Source: Pontibacter amylolyticus
GTDB taxonomy: Bacteria > Bacteroidota > Bacteroidia > Cytophagales > Hymenobacteraceae
Reading direction: 5' to 3'
Length of the DNA: 64,000 nt
Assembly: GCF_014638845.1 (NCBI RefSeq)
Contig: NZ_BMFP01000002.1
Location: 1-64,000 of the forward strand
Shown: piece by piece, positions 1-8,565 of the stretch
Layout of the letters: each line of letters begins with the position of its first letter
How positions within the stretch are numbered: position 1 is the stretch's first letter
Made by a program: the position numbers and the translations under genes
The notes under the pieces: generated by a model
What the model was told of the DNA's origin: nothing
What the model saw: the letters and a program-made list of their open reading frames with translations, nothing else
The model's database searches: none

Positions 1-71
1 TCTTGCTCGTCTCTTGCATATAAGTCAACTTTTGTGTCAACTCATTTCAGGACGGTACACAGGTATAAAAC

Positions 72-105
72 AAAAGGCCTGCTGATTGCTCAGCAGGCCT
101 TTTTT
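72..105. terminator. Bidirectional intrinsic terminator after metK
   Basis: A near-perfect stem (GGCCTGCTGA paired with TCAGCAGGCC, four-base loop) has an A run on the left and a T run on the right, so it can end transcription from either side. It lies just beyond the metK stop codon on the minus strand. Confidence 0.85.
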
Positions 106-127
106 ATGGTGCAAGGTATAAAGCAGG

Positions 128-1432
128 TTACAACCCGAACTCTGCCTTGATCTTGTCTACATAATCAAGCTTCTCCCAGGTGAAGGTCTCGAACTCCCTC
201 ACCTCTTTAGTGCCGTTTACAGATACTTCTACCTGCTTCTTGCCCGGCGTTCTGCCCATGTGGCCGTATGCGGCTGTTTCAGAGAAGATCGGGTTCTGCA
301 GGCCAAAGCGTTGCACGATCGCGTACGGGCGCATGTCGAACAGCTTGTTTACCTTCTCGGCAATCTCACCATCGCTCATCAGGTTACCGCTCGCGTCCTT
401 TACTTTGGTAGAGCCATAGGTGGTTACGTACAAACCTACCGGCTTGGCCACGCCAATGGCGTAAGCCACCTGCACCAGCACCTGATCGGCTACGCCGGCC
501 GCTACCAGGTTCTTGGCGATGTGACGCGTGGCGTACGCTGCGGAGCGGTCCACCTTAGAAGAGTCCTTACCCGAGAAAGCGCCACCACCGTGCGCACCTT
601 TGCCACCGTAGGTGTCTACGATGATCTTGCGGCCGGTCAGGCCTGTGTCGCCGTGCGGACCACCGATCACGAATTTGCCGGTTGGGTTGATGTGGTAGGT
701 AATCTTGTTGTTGAACAGCTTCTGGATGCGCTCCGGCAATTGCTTCAGCACGCGTGGGATCAGGATACTGTCTACATCAGCTTTGATCTTGGCCACCATC
801 TGCTTCTCAGCTGATAGCTTGGCGTCATTGCTGTCGTTTTCCGGTAACACAAACTCGTCGTGCTGGGTTGAAATCACGATCGTATCGATCTCCTCCGGCA
901 CATGGTTATCGCTGTAGCGGATGGTCACCTGCGACTTGGCATCCGGACGCAGGTACGTCATCTCCTTGCCTTCCTTGCGGATGGCGGAGAGCTCCTCCAG
1001 CAGCAGATGCGAAATGCTCAGCGCCAACGGCATGAAGTTGTCCGTTTCGTTGGTGGCATAGCCAAACATCATGCCCTGGTCGCCAGCGCCCTGGTCTTCC
1101 GGGTTGGTGCGCTCCACCCCCTGGTTGATGTCCGGGGACTGCTCATGTATAGCCGATATCACACCACAGGCGTCGGCATCGAACATATATTCTGATTTGG
1201 TATAGCCTATACGCTTAATCACGTCGCGGGCGATCTTCTGCACATCCACGTATGCTTCCGTCTTCACTTCGCCGCTCAGCACAACAAGTCCTGTCGTAAC
1301 CAGCGTTTCGCAAGCCACTTTAGACTGTGGGTCTTGCTTTAAAAATGCATCTAAGAGGGCATCAGAAATCTGATCCGCTACTTTATCCGGGTGTCCTTCT
1401 GATACAGACTCGGAGGTGAACAAATATGGCAT
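128..1432 (-). CDS. metK: S-adenosylmethionine synthetase
   Basis: Makes S-adenosylmethionine from methionine and ATP in the cytosol; the product is the methyl donor for most methyltransferases. The protein (434 residues) opens with [20 protein letters not shown], the hallmark N-terminus of the family, and later carries the [12 protein letters not shown] and [18 protein letters not shown] signatures. Length fits, although it is slightly longer than the usual 380-420 residues because of insertions in the middle. The reading frame stays open 20 codons upstream to 1492, but that extension ([10 protein letters not shown]...) is not conserved in the family, so I place the start at 1432. The gene is alone on the minus strand and ends in a strong bidirectional terminator. 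No SAM riboswitch is recognisable upstream. Identification is certain; only the start is a choice. Confidence 0.97.
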   Translation of the reverse strand: MPYLFTSESVSEGHPDKVADQISDALLDAFLKQDPQSKVACETLVTTGLVVLSGEVKTEAYVDVQKIARDVIKRIGYTKSEYMFDADACGVISAIHEQSPDINQGVERTNPEDQGAGDQGMMFGYATNETDNFMPLALSISHLLLEELSAIRKEGKEMTYLRPDAKSQVTIRYSDNHVPEEIDTIVISTQHDEFVLPENDSNDAKLSAEKQMVAKIKADVDSILIPRVLKQLPERIQKLFNNKITYHINPTGKFVIGGPHGDTGLTGRKIIVDTYGGKGAHGGGAFSGKDSSKVDRSAAYATRHIAKNLVAAGVADQVLVQVAYAIGVAKPVGLYVTTYGSTKVKDASGNLMSDGEIAEKVNKLFDMRPYAIVQRFGLQNPIFSETAAYGHMGRTPGKKQVEVSVNGTKEVREFETFTWEKLDYVDKIKAEFGL

Positions 1433-1489
1433 CTCAATGATGGGTTTAGGTACAAAGTATAAACCAACTGCCGGAAACGACAGCGATTG

Positions 1490-1497
1490 CAAAGCTA
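1490..1497 (-). promoter_or_regulatory. Possible Bacteroidota -7 element for metK
   Basis: Reading the minus strand, TAGCTTTG matches TAnnTTTG exactly, 57 bp ahead of the chosen metK start. The best upstream TTG is only 14 bp away, shorter than usual, so the assignment is tentative. Confidence 0.35.
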
Positions 1498-1742
1498 CGG
1501 CAATTCCGCCACAATAAAAACGATCATTTACACAGGGTATACTTGCATTTAAAACCTAATCGCTCAGCCAAACTTTATACCTGCAGAATTGTATATAACA
1601 GATAAGAACCAATTACTCTGAAGCATAGCTAAGTGCCAGGCAAAAGATTGTTACAAGGCATCGTAACTAAACAAAAGCTATACAAAACCTTTTATATATA
1701 GCCTCGTTTCATTCATTAAAATTGCACATTTAAGACTCAACG
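1498..1742. other. Divergent spacer between metK and the PAP2 gene
   Basis: AT-rich spacer between two divergent genes. It holds copies of the GGTATA/TATACC motif seen throughout the window. I see no further gene or convincing RNA structure. Confidence 0.5.
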
Positions 1743-2561
1743 ATGAAAAAATATATTCTGATGATATGGTGTCTGGCTATGACAGCACAGGTCAGCCTGG
1801 CCCAAAACGATTCTCCTTACAGAACGAAATTTGCAGTAGACGCCCCCATAACGGTAGCAGGCATGGGCCTCAGTTATTATGGCCTCACCCGCATGCAGGA
1901 CAAAGACGGGCTGACCGAAGAGCAGATCGCCAACCTGAACAAAAACCAGGTCAACAGCTTCGACCGCTTCTCTGCCGGTTGGCACTCCGACCAGGCCAAG
2001 AAAGTAAGTGACATCCCGTTCTACGGCTCTTTTGCGCTTCCGCTGCTACTGGCTTTTGACGACGATGTGCGTGGCAATGCAGGTCAGGTATTCGGCATGT
2101 ATGTGCAGACCATGGCCATCACAGGCGCCCTGTTCACGATGTCGAGTGGTTTTAATCCGCGTACAAGACCCCTGGTGTATAGCTCGGAGGTTGAGATAGA
2201 GGACAAGACCCGTGCCAATGCCCGCAACTCCTTTTATGCCGGCCACACTACAGCGGCAGCGGCGGCTTCTTTCTTCTTTGCCAAGGTGTTCCATGACTTC
2301 AACCCGGACTCGCCTGCCCGCACCTACGTGTGGTTAGGAGCTGCCGCTGTACCTGCTACCGTCGGTTACCTGCGTTTGCGAGCAGGCAAGCACTTTCTGA
2401 GTGATAACCTGCTGGGCTATACGGTAGGTGCAGCTGTTGGTATTTTGGTACCGCAATTACACAAAAAGTCTAATAGCAGTGGCTTGTCACTAAGCCCAAC
2501 CATCATCCCAACATTTACTGGCACTGCTTCGCAGGGAGCTAACCTGAGCTATACCTTCTAA
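1743..2561 (+). CDS. PAP2-superfamily lipid phosphatase, exported
   Basis: Phosphatidic acid phosphatase type 2 family; members dephosphorylate lipid phosphates such as undecaprenyl pyrophosphate or phosphatidate at the membrane. The 272-residue protein starts with a signal peptide (MKKYILMIWCLAMTAQVSLAQ). The three family motifs are recognisable: FNPRTRPLVY (first motif), RNSFYAGHTTAA standing for the PSGH motif, and RLRAGKHFLSDNLLGY with the catalytic His and Asp. The Pro-Ser of PSGH is replaced by Tyr-Ala, which is common in Bacteroidota paralogues. Hydrophobic helices surround the motifs. It stands alone between metK and the S9 peptidase. The substrate cannot be told from sequence. Confidence 0.88.
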   Translation: MKKYILMIWCLAMTAQVSLAQNDSPYRTKFAVDAPITVAGMGLSYYGLTRMQDKDGLTEEQIANLNKNQVNSFDRFSAGWHSDQAKKVSDIPFYGSFALPLLLAFDDDVRGNAGQVFGMYVQTMAITGALFTMSSGFNPRTRPLVYSSEVEIEDKTRANARNSFYAGHTTAAAAASFFFAKVFHDFNPDSPARTYVWLGAAAVPATVGYLRLRAGKHFLSDNLLGYTVGAAVGILVPQLHKKSNSSGLSLSPTIIPTFTGTASQGANLSYTF

Positions 2562-2706
2562 GCTGCGGTATAAGGACCGTGCTGTTATCCGTTACTCCGC
2601 TCCCGCTGAAACCAATTCTGGCGTTTCGATACCAGGGTTAGGAGCAGGAAGCGAAGGGTTGATTTGCAATAGCTGATAAAGTGCTGCTTCCTTTGACAAG
2701 CGACAT

Positions 2707-2745
2707 AAAAAAAGCGTCCGGCAGAATCTGCCGGGCGCTTTTTAT
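2707..2745. terminator. Bidirectional intrinsic terminator
   Basis: Stem AAGCGTCCGGCAG paired with CTGCCGGGCGCTT, flanked by an A run and a T run, between the convergent PAP2 and S9 peptidase genes. Confidence 0.85.
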
Positions 2746-2761
2746 TGGCTGTATGTGTGTT

Positions 2762-5164
2762 TTACTTTTTAAGGTTCTCCTCAAAGAGTTTGTAGATGCG
2801 CTTGTATTCGTCGGTCCAGCTGGCTGGTTCTGTGAAGCCGTGGTCCTCTACCGGGTACACGGCCAGTTCCCAGTTGTCTTTGCCCAACTCGATCAGGCGC
2901 TGGGTCAGGCGCACCACATCCTGGAAGTGCACGTTGGTGTCCACCATACCGTGGCAAATGAGTAACGCTCCCTTCAGGCCTTCGGCATAGTAGATCGGCG
3001 AACTCTTGGCATAGGCCAGGCTGTCGAGCTGCGGTACGTTCAGGATGTTGGAGGTATAGCCGTGGTTGTAATGGGCCCAGTCGGTAACGGATCGCAGGGC
3101 TGCGCCGGCGGCAAACACATCCGGCTCTGTGAACATGGCCATCAGCGTGATGAAGCCGCCGTAAGAACCACCGTAAATACCGATGCGTTTTGGATCCACG
3201 TTATACTTGTCTACGAGCAGCTTGGCACCATCCACATGGTCGCTCAGGTCTTTGCCGCCCATAAACTGATAGATTCCGGTGCGCACGTCGCGGCCGTAAC
3301 CAGCACTGCCACGGTAATCGATGTCCAGCACGGTATAACCGTTGTCAGCCAGGAAGTTGTGGAACATGTACTCTCTGAAGTAAGAGCTCCACCACTTGTG
3401 GGCGTTCTGCAGATAGCCGGCACCGTGCACGAAGATCACCGCAGGGCCATTCGCCACCGCTTTCGCCGGACGGTACAATCGGGCGTATACGTCCTCTCCA
3501 TCACTTGCCTTGAAGCTGATCACCTCCGGTTCGCGCCAGTTGTAGGACTTGAACTCGTCGGTAAGTGATTGCGTTACCTGGCGTGGCTTGGCTCCTTTTT
3601 TGTTGTCCTGCACAAACAACTCCCAGGGCTTGTTGCTGTAAGAGTAGCGGATGGCCAATGTCTTTTCGTCCGGCGACAGGGTTACTTCGTGCGCCCCGGT
3701 ACCAGAGGTCAGTTGGGTCATCTCACCACCGTTGATCGGCATTCTGTAGAAGTGCTTCTCGCCCGGGTGTACCTTGTTCGCTGTGAAATACCAGTTCTTT
3801 TTGTCTTTGGAGATCTGGGGACCGGAAATCTCAAATTTGCCACTCGTAAGCGCTTTCTTGCTGCCATTGGTCAGGTTCACCGCATACAGGTGCGAGTAAC
3901 CGCTCTCTTCGGACTGAAACCATACCTGCTCGTTATCCGGCATGAACCCGATGTCACCGGTACCGAAGCCTATACCTGGCCCATTGACCCAGGCTTCGTC
4001 GCGCTGGCGGTCGAGTGTGCTCAGTTTACCGGAAGCCGGATCAAGCTTCAGGATCCAGCGGTCTTTGTTATCGGCTGCGCGGGCTACCATCACGGCATGC
4101 TTGCCATTGTCTGACCACACGGGTCCAAACAGGGTTACGGCGCGTGCTTCTGTTTTGACAGGTTTAGTGGCAGGTTCTTTGGCGGTGCTTGCCTTCGTGT
4201 CGCGGTCGCGGAGATAGGCTGGCTGGTCGTTTATACCTTCAATACCCCCTACCTGCAGCGCATAGGTTGTGTCACGGCTGATATCGTACACAAATGACTC
4301 GAACGTTGCCTGCGCATCGCCTACCTTGGTGCGGGTGTTGATATCCTCGGTATAGCCCGTCGAGGTCACGAAATCTGGCACGATGGCTACTTTGGCATTC
4401 TTCGGACGCGTCACCATCCGGTAACTGATGTAGCGCTCGTCCGGGCTGAGCACGATGTTATCCACTGACTTGTCGCCAATGTAAATCTCCTTGGGCCTTT
4501 TTGGATTGTCGGCTTTCTGCTGTTGCTTGGCTGCCTTGCTATCTGCTTCGCGGTCGCGTACGATCTGCAGGAGGGCTAGTTGCTGCTCTTTCAGCCAGTC
4601 ACGCTGTGGATTTTTGCCCTCTTCAGCCGGTTTGTTTCCCTTTTTGAAGTCAGTTAATTGTGCTAACTGGCCATTAGCGATCGTCCACAGGTATAAGTTA
4701 CCATCTTTCACGAAGGCCACCTTCTTCTCGTCATGGCTAAACGAAGGACTGTTCTCGCGCTCTACCGTATTGGTGATCTGCTGCGTCCTGCCACTCTTAA
4801 TATCGAGCAGGTAGAGGTCGCCGTTCTGCTCGTATACCTTCTGGGTTTTGGCTCTGTTATAACGGGCGTTCCAGGTTCCTGGCAAGGCTCGGCGTTCCTG
4901 CGCGCTCACCTTTTTCAGATTACTGCCACTAGCGGTTACGCTGTAGAGTGAGTCTTTGCGGTTCCCGTCCGGATTCCAGCTAAAGTAGATCTTCTTGCCG
5001 TCCTCTGACCAGAACACATTGCTCGGAGAGGTGCCGATCCAGGTCGGGTCGCGCATTATCTTCTCCACACTCAGCTTGCTGCTGTTTTCCTGCGCCTGTA
5101 CTGCGGCACCGCCAGCCAGCACGAGCCAAGACATCAGGAGAAGGGCTTTCTTCTTAAGAAGCAT
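2762..5164 (-). CDS. S9 family prolyl oligopeptidase / DPP-IV-like peptidase
   Basis: Serine peptidase predicted to cleave peptides outside the cytoplasm. An N-terminal signal peptide (hydrophobic stretch ending AAVQAQ) is followed by a beta-propeller region with repeated WSxDGKK/SPDE-type blades (about residues 40-530), then an alpha/beta-hydrolase domain (about 560-800). The catalytic triad is visible: Ser in GGSYGGF near residue 666, Asp in HGMVDTNVH near 740, and His in EDHGF near 773. Length (800) fits the DPP-IV/acylaminoacyl-peptidase group. It is on the same strand as the amidase and SusC/SusD genes upstream, which suggests but does not prove a shared role in peptide use. Substrate preference (X-Pro or other) is not decidable here. 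Confidence 0.92.
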   Translation of the reverse strand: MLLKKKALLLMSWLVLAGGAAVQAQENSSKLSVEKIMRDPTWIGTSPSNVFWSEDGKKIYFSWNPDGNRKDSLYSVTASGSNLKKVSAQERRALPGTWNARYNRAKTQKVYEQNGDLYLLDIKSGRTQQITNTVERENSPSFSHDEKKVAFVKDGNLYLWTIANGQLAQLTDFKKGNKPAEEGKNPQRDWLKEQQLALLQIVRDREADSKAAKQQQKADNPKRPKEIYIGDKSVDNIVLSPDERYISYRMVTRPKNAKVAIVPDFVTSTGYTEDINTRTKVGDAQATFESFVYDISRDTTYALQVGGIEGINDQPAYLRDRDTKASTAKEPATKPVKTEARAVTLFGPVWSDNGKHAVMVARAADNKDRWILKLDPASGKLSTLDRQRDEAWVNGPGIGFGTGDIGFMPDNEQVWFQSEESGYSHLYAVNLTNGSKKALTSGKFEISGPQISKDKKNWYFTANKVHPGEKHFYRMPINGGEMTQLTSGTGAHEVTLSPDEKTLAIRYSYSNKPWELFVQDNKKGAKPRQVTQSLTDEFKSYNWREPEVISFKASDGEDVYARLYRPAKAVANGPAVIFVHGAGYLQNAHKWWSSYFREYMFHNFLADNGYTVLDIDYRGSAGYGRDVRTGIYQFMGGKDLSDHVDGAKLLVDKYNVDPKRIGIYGGSYGGFITLMAMFTEPDVFAAGAALRSVTDWAHYNHGYTSNILNVPQLDSLAYAKSSPIYYAEGLKGALLICHGMVDTNVHFQDVVRLTQRLIELGKDNWELAVYPVEDHGFTEPASWTDEYKRIYKLFEENLKK

Positions 5165-5211
5165 AATAGTTGATTAGATTGTTGTTTGAGATAAAATTAA
5201 GCGATAAAATT

Positions 5212-5219
5212 CAAACTTA
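5212..5219 (-). promoter_or_regulatory. Possible -7 element for the S9 peptidase gene
   Basis: TAAGTTTG on the minus strand matches TAnnTTTG exactly, 47 bp upstream of the start codon. No clear -33 TTTG is seen at the usual distance. Confidence 0.4.
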
Positions 5220-5260
5220 CCAAACGGAGGCATATACCTCTTCCTGCCTGGGGCTATACC

Positions 5261-6931
5261 TTACTTGTTGCTACTTAGTGCCATAGGCGGACGCTGCTCG
5301 TCATGGTTCGTCAGATCCTGGTACAGCTTGGCCAAAGCCAATACTTTTGCCTCCCCGTAGAGTTGGCCCATGAAGGTGGTCGTCGTTGGCATGCCGTTTT
5401 TCTGGAACCCATTCGGCAACACTACACAGGGGTGACCGCTCAGGTTTGTCATCACCAGGTTACTGCCTGCAAAGGATGGGCTCAGGTATACGTCTATCCC
5501 TTTGAGCTTCTCGTGCATTTGCTGGATGATGAGCGAGCGCACACGCTGTGCCTGCAGGTACTCCACGGCGGTAATGAAGCGTCCTGCCCGGAATATATTT
5601 GGCCAGGCATTCCTATGCTGCTGCACCATCAGGCTGTCGCGGCGGCTACGGGTCAATTCGTCAAAGGCGGCGGCGCCTTCCACTGATATGGTCATGGTCA
5701 GGTCGCGGGCGGGCAGGTCAGGCAGTTCGATCGGCACCAGTTCTATACCTGCTTTTCGGAGTGCGTCCAGTGTGGCTTTGTCGTTTTCTTTGAAAGGATA
5801 GTCACGGTCAAAGTCTTTTTGCAGGTAGCCGACCCGAAGCTTCCGCACATCCACGTTTTTGTTGTAATTAAACGGCGCATCTACAACGGTCAGGTCCTTT
5901 CCATCAGGTCCGTAGATAGCGTTGAACACAATGGCACAATCCTCTGCAGAGCGGGCGATCGGGCCGATCTTATCCATCGACCAGCTCAGGGCCATGGCTC
6001 CATGCCGGCTCACCCGGCCAAACGTAGGACGCAGCCCTGTCGTGCCGCAAGCTGTTGAAGGCGACACAATAGAGCCCAGCGTCTCGGTCCCGATTGCAAA
6101 TGGGAGCAATCCTGCTGCCACCGCTGCAGCCGACCCGGCTGAGGAGCCACTTGAGCCTTTCGTGGTGTTCCAAGGCGAGCGGGTCTTGCCGCCATACCAT
6201 ACATCGCCCATCGCTAGTTCCCCTAGTGTCAGCTTGGCAACCAGTACTGCACCCGCCTGCTCCAGCCGCTGTACAACTGTGGCATCCAGGTCAATCTGCT
6301 GATCTTTGTAGGGCACGGAACCCCAGGTTGTTTTATATCGTTTGGTGGCCAGCAGGTCTTTCACGCCATAGGGTATGCCGTGAAGCATCCCTTTGTATTT
6401 CCCGGATTTTATCTCCTGATCAGCACGCCTTGCCTGCTCCAGGGCTAGTTCTTCGGTTAGACTGGTCACACATTGCAAGGTAGGTCCATGCTGCTTCAAC
6501 CGGCCCAGGAAGAACTTAGTAAGTTCCTCGGAGCTGATCTGCTTTGTGCGTACCAGCTCCGCCAGTTGAGGGACAGAATAAAAAGCGAGTTCTTCTCGGT
6601 TAGCAGGCAGCTTTATATCTTTCCTACGCTCCACCTCAAACTTTTCGCGCTTTTGCTCCAACTCAAACCCGACAGGTATAGGGTTAAACTGCAGAGCAGG
6701 TGCGACATCATTCGTCACCGGCTGCTTTCTGATGCGCTGGTAGCTTTCCCGGAATTCCGCAACACTGGCTGTGGCGGAGTCCAGCTGCGCATCCGTGAAA
6801 TTCAGGCCGATCACTTGCTGCGCATTTCGCAGCACATCCACTGTGATCTTGTCTTCAGCCAGCTTCATTACAAAAGCTCCTGACAGGAAGCATGTGGCTC
6901 CGAGTATTGAATAGGTATAGGATTTTTTCAT
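5261..6931 (-). CDS. Exported amidase (amidase signature family)
   Basis: Hydrolyses carboxamide bonds; family members act on aliphatic or aromatic amides, or as the amide-hydrolysing unit of aminoacyl-tRNA amidotransferase. The Ser-cisSer-Lys triad is present: Lys in GVKDLL near residue 190, cis-Ser in the Gly/Ser-rich stretch SSGSSAGSAAAVAAG near 263, and the nucleophilic Ser in TETLGSIVSPS near 287. An N-terminal hydrophobic segment (YSILGATCFLSGAFVMKLAE) predicts export or membrane anchoring, and about 130 residues precede the catalytic domain, which argues against GatA. It is monocistronic, with a terminator upstream separating it from susD. The substrate is unknown. Confidence 0.9.
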   Translation of the reverse strand: MKKSYTYSILGATCFLSGAFVMKLAEDKITVDVLRNAQQVIGLNFTDAQLDSATASVAEFRESYQRIRKQPVTNDVAPALQFNPIPVGFELEQKREKFEVERRKDIKLPANREELAFYSVPQLAELVRTKQISSEELTKFFLGRLKQHGPTLQCVTSLTEELALEQARRADQEIKSGKYKGMLHGIPYGVKDLLATKRYKTTWGSVPYKDQQIDLDATVVQRLEQAGAVLVAKLTLGELAMGDVWYGGKTRSPWNTTKGSSGSSAGSAAAVAAGLLPFAIGTETLGSIVSPSTACGTTGLRPTFGRVSRHGAMALSWSMDKIGPIARSAEDCAIVFNAIYGPDGKDLTVVDAPFNYNKNVDVRKLRVGYLQKDFDRDYPFKENDKATLDALRKAGIELVPIELPDLPARDLTMTISVEGAAAFDELTRSRRDSLMVQQHRNAWPNIFRAGRFITAVEYLQAQRVRSLIIQQMHEKLKGIDVYLSPSFAGSNLVMTNLSGHPCVVLPNGFQKNGMPTTTTFMGQLYGEAKVLALAKLYQDLTNHDEQRPPMALSSNK

Positions 6932-7012
6932 AGAAACATTCAGCTGTATTTGAGAGCTTTAAGTTAATAATTCTGATCCACTTATAGCTTTTACTACTGT
7001 AATATTAGTTAT

Positions 7013-7048
7013 AAAAAAACCGCCCCCTGCAGAGCAAGGGGCGGTTTG
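7013..7048 (-). terminator. Intrinsic terminator after the SusC/SusD operon
   Basis: Stem AAACCGCCCC paired with GGGGCGGTTT, followed on the minus strand by a T run. It lies 25 bp past the susD stop codon. Confidence 0.85.
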
Positions 7049-7072
7049 TAAATTCTAAGTATTCAGAATCTG

Positions 7073-8548
7073 TTAAGGGTTCTGATCACCAGCAGACAAA
7101 GCCTTGTTGTTATTAAGCTCGTCCTGAGGAATTCTGAACAAGATCTGTGGATCCGTGATAGAACGCTCTTTTACCAGGATAAGTGCCTCAACGTGCTCGC
7201 CGTTAGGTCCAGTGCCGGTGATTCTCTTAACTGGCCTGTTCAGACGTTTCAAATCCAGGATAGAGAAACCTTCGCCCCAAAGCTCGATTCTTCTCTGGAT
7301 CAGGATCTCTTCGATCAGGGCTGTACCAGAAGTTGCAGGAGCTACATACTGTGGATCTCTTGCTTTCACAAGCGTCTCAAGTACCGCTACCGCCTCTGCG
7401 TCTCTACCAAGTCTTGCAAGTGCCTCGGCCTCGATCAAGTACATTTCAGAAGCTCTCATCAGCACGTAGTCAGCTGCCCATGAACCAGCACCTGGCAGAC
7501 GGAACTTCAGAGAAGTGTAGTTGTAGTAAGTACCTTTGTTATCAGCAGAAGGAGCCTGTACGATTTCTCTACGAACGTCAGTAGCTGACATTTTCTCGTA
7601 AAGTTCTCTTGTGATCAACTTCGTGCTACCCAAACCGGCGTAACCACCTGCGGTGTTTGCCATGTGCGAAAAGAAAGAAGCGTAGATCGTAGACTGGTCG
7701 TTAGGAATCTGAAGACCCCACATCCACTCGCTGTTTGATGCACCGAAACCAGCTTTGTAAGTAGCTGCGTTCATCAGCGTATAACCCTGACGAGCTTCGT
7801 TTGCTTTTGTAGCAGCTCTCTCCCAGTTCTCCATCTGCAAGGCTACACGAGCCTGAAGACCTTTAACAGTCTTCTGGTTGATGTGAGAAACGTGGTCTTT
7901 CGATTTGCCTTCCAACAATGCTTCAGCTGCATCAAGGTCAGCGATGATCTGGTTGTATACTTCCTGTACAGTACCACGGCCTTTACCTTCAGTAGTTGGC
8001 TCTGTGTATACAGGCACACCTGGGGCATTCTCGTTGCCTTTGTACGTATGCTGGAACAGGTTAACCAAATAGAAGTAAGAGTGCGCTCTCAGGAACAGGG
8101 CGTTGCCTTTGATGTAATCTCTACGCTCCTGCGTACCAGTAGCCTCATCCACATTAGAAATGATCAGGTTCGCATTGTTGATGGTTCTGTAGTAGTATCT
8201 CCAGGTACCGCCGGAACGAGACGTCTGGGTAGCTGTTCCGTAAGCAGAGTGGTTGTACTCTGCCACAAACCAACCGTAACCACGTACTGGTGTGATCACG
8301 TCGTTACCCATCATGTCCATGGTCAGGTCATATGACTTCTGACCAAAGTGACCGTGGCTACCATCCATCGATGTCCACATAGAACGGTAGATGCCGTTCA
8401 GGGCTACTGAAGCGCCTTCTGTAGAAGAAAACACCAAATCATTTGGCACCTGAGACTTAGGAGTTGTCTCCAGGTACTCTTTCTCGCAACCCGTCAGCAC
8501 TAAAACTGCCAGTGCCAGCGGAGCTAGTTTTTTAACTATATTTTTCAT
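7073..8548 (-). CDS. SusD/RagB family nutrient-binding lipoprotein
   Basis: Surface lipoprotein that caps a SusC-type TonB-dependent transporter and captures its nutrient. The 491-residue product has a lipoprotein signal (LALAVLVLTGCEKEYLETTP, lipobox LTGC) and the SusD helical core, with typical phrases such as ALFLRAHSYFYLVNLF, VPVYTEPTTEG and ADYVLMRASEMYLIEAEALARLG. The C-terminal RIPQDELNNNKALSAGDQNP is the usual SusD ending. It is 17 bp downstream of the SusC gene and must be co-transcribed with it. The nearby peptidase and amidase make a peptide-like nutrient a reasonable guess, but SusD sequence alone does not reveal substrate. Confidence 0.96.
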   Translation of the reverse strand: MKNIVKKLAPLALAVLVLTGCEKEYLETTPKSQVPNDLVFSSTEGASVALNGIYRSMWTSMDGSHGHFGQKSYDLTMDMMGNDVITPVRGYGWFVAEYNHSAYGTATQTSRSGGTWRYYYRTINNANLIISNVDEATGTQERRDYIKGNALFLRAHSYFYLVNLFQHTYKGNENAPGVPVYTEPTTEGKGRGTVQEVYNQIIADLDAAEALLEGKSKDHVSHINQKTVKGLQARVALQMENWERAATKANEARQGYTLMNAATYKAGFGASNSEWMWGLQIPNDQSTIYASFFSHMANTAGGYAGLGSTKLITRELYEKMSATDVRREIVQAPSADNKGTYYNYTSLKFRLPGAGSWAADYVLMRASEMYLIEAEALARLGRDAEAVAVLETLVKARDPQYVAPATSGTALIEEILIQRRIELWGEGFSILDLKRLNRPVKRITGTGPNGEHVEALILVKERSITDPQILFRIPQDELNNNKALSAGDQNP

Positions 8549-8565
8549 ACTAATAATATTCCTAA

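Noticed and set aside
1433..1742. SAM riboswitch ahead of metK
   Set aside because: No matching conserved core or paired elements on the minus strand between the start codon and the neighbouring gene.
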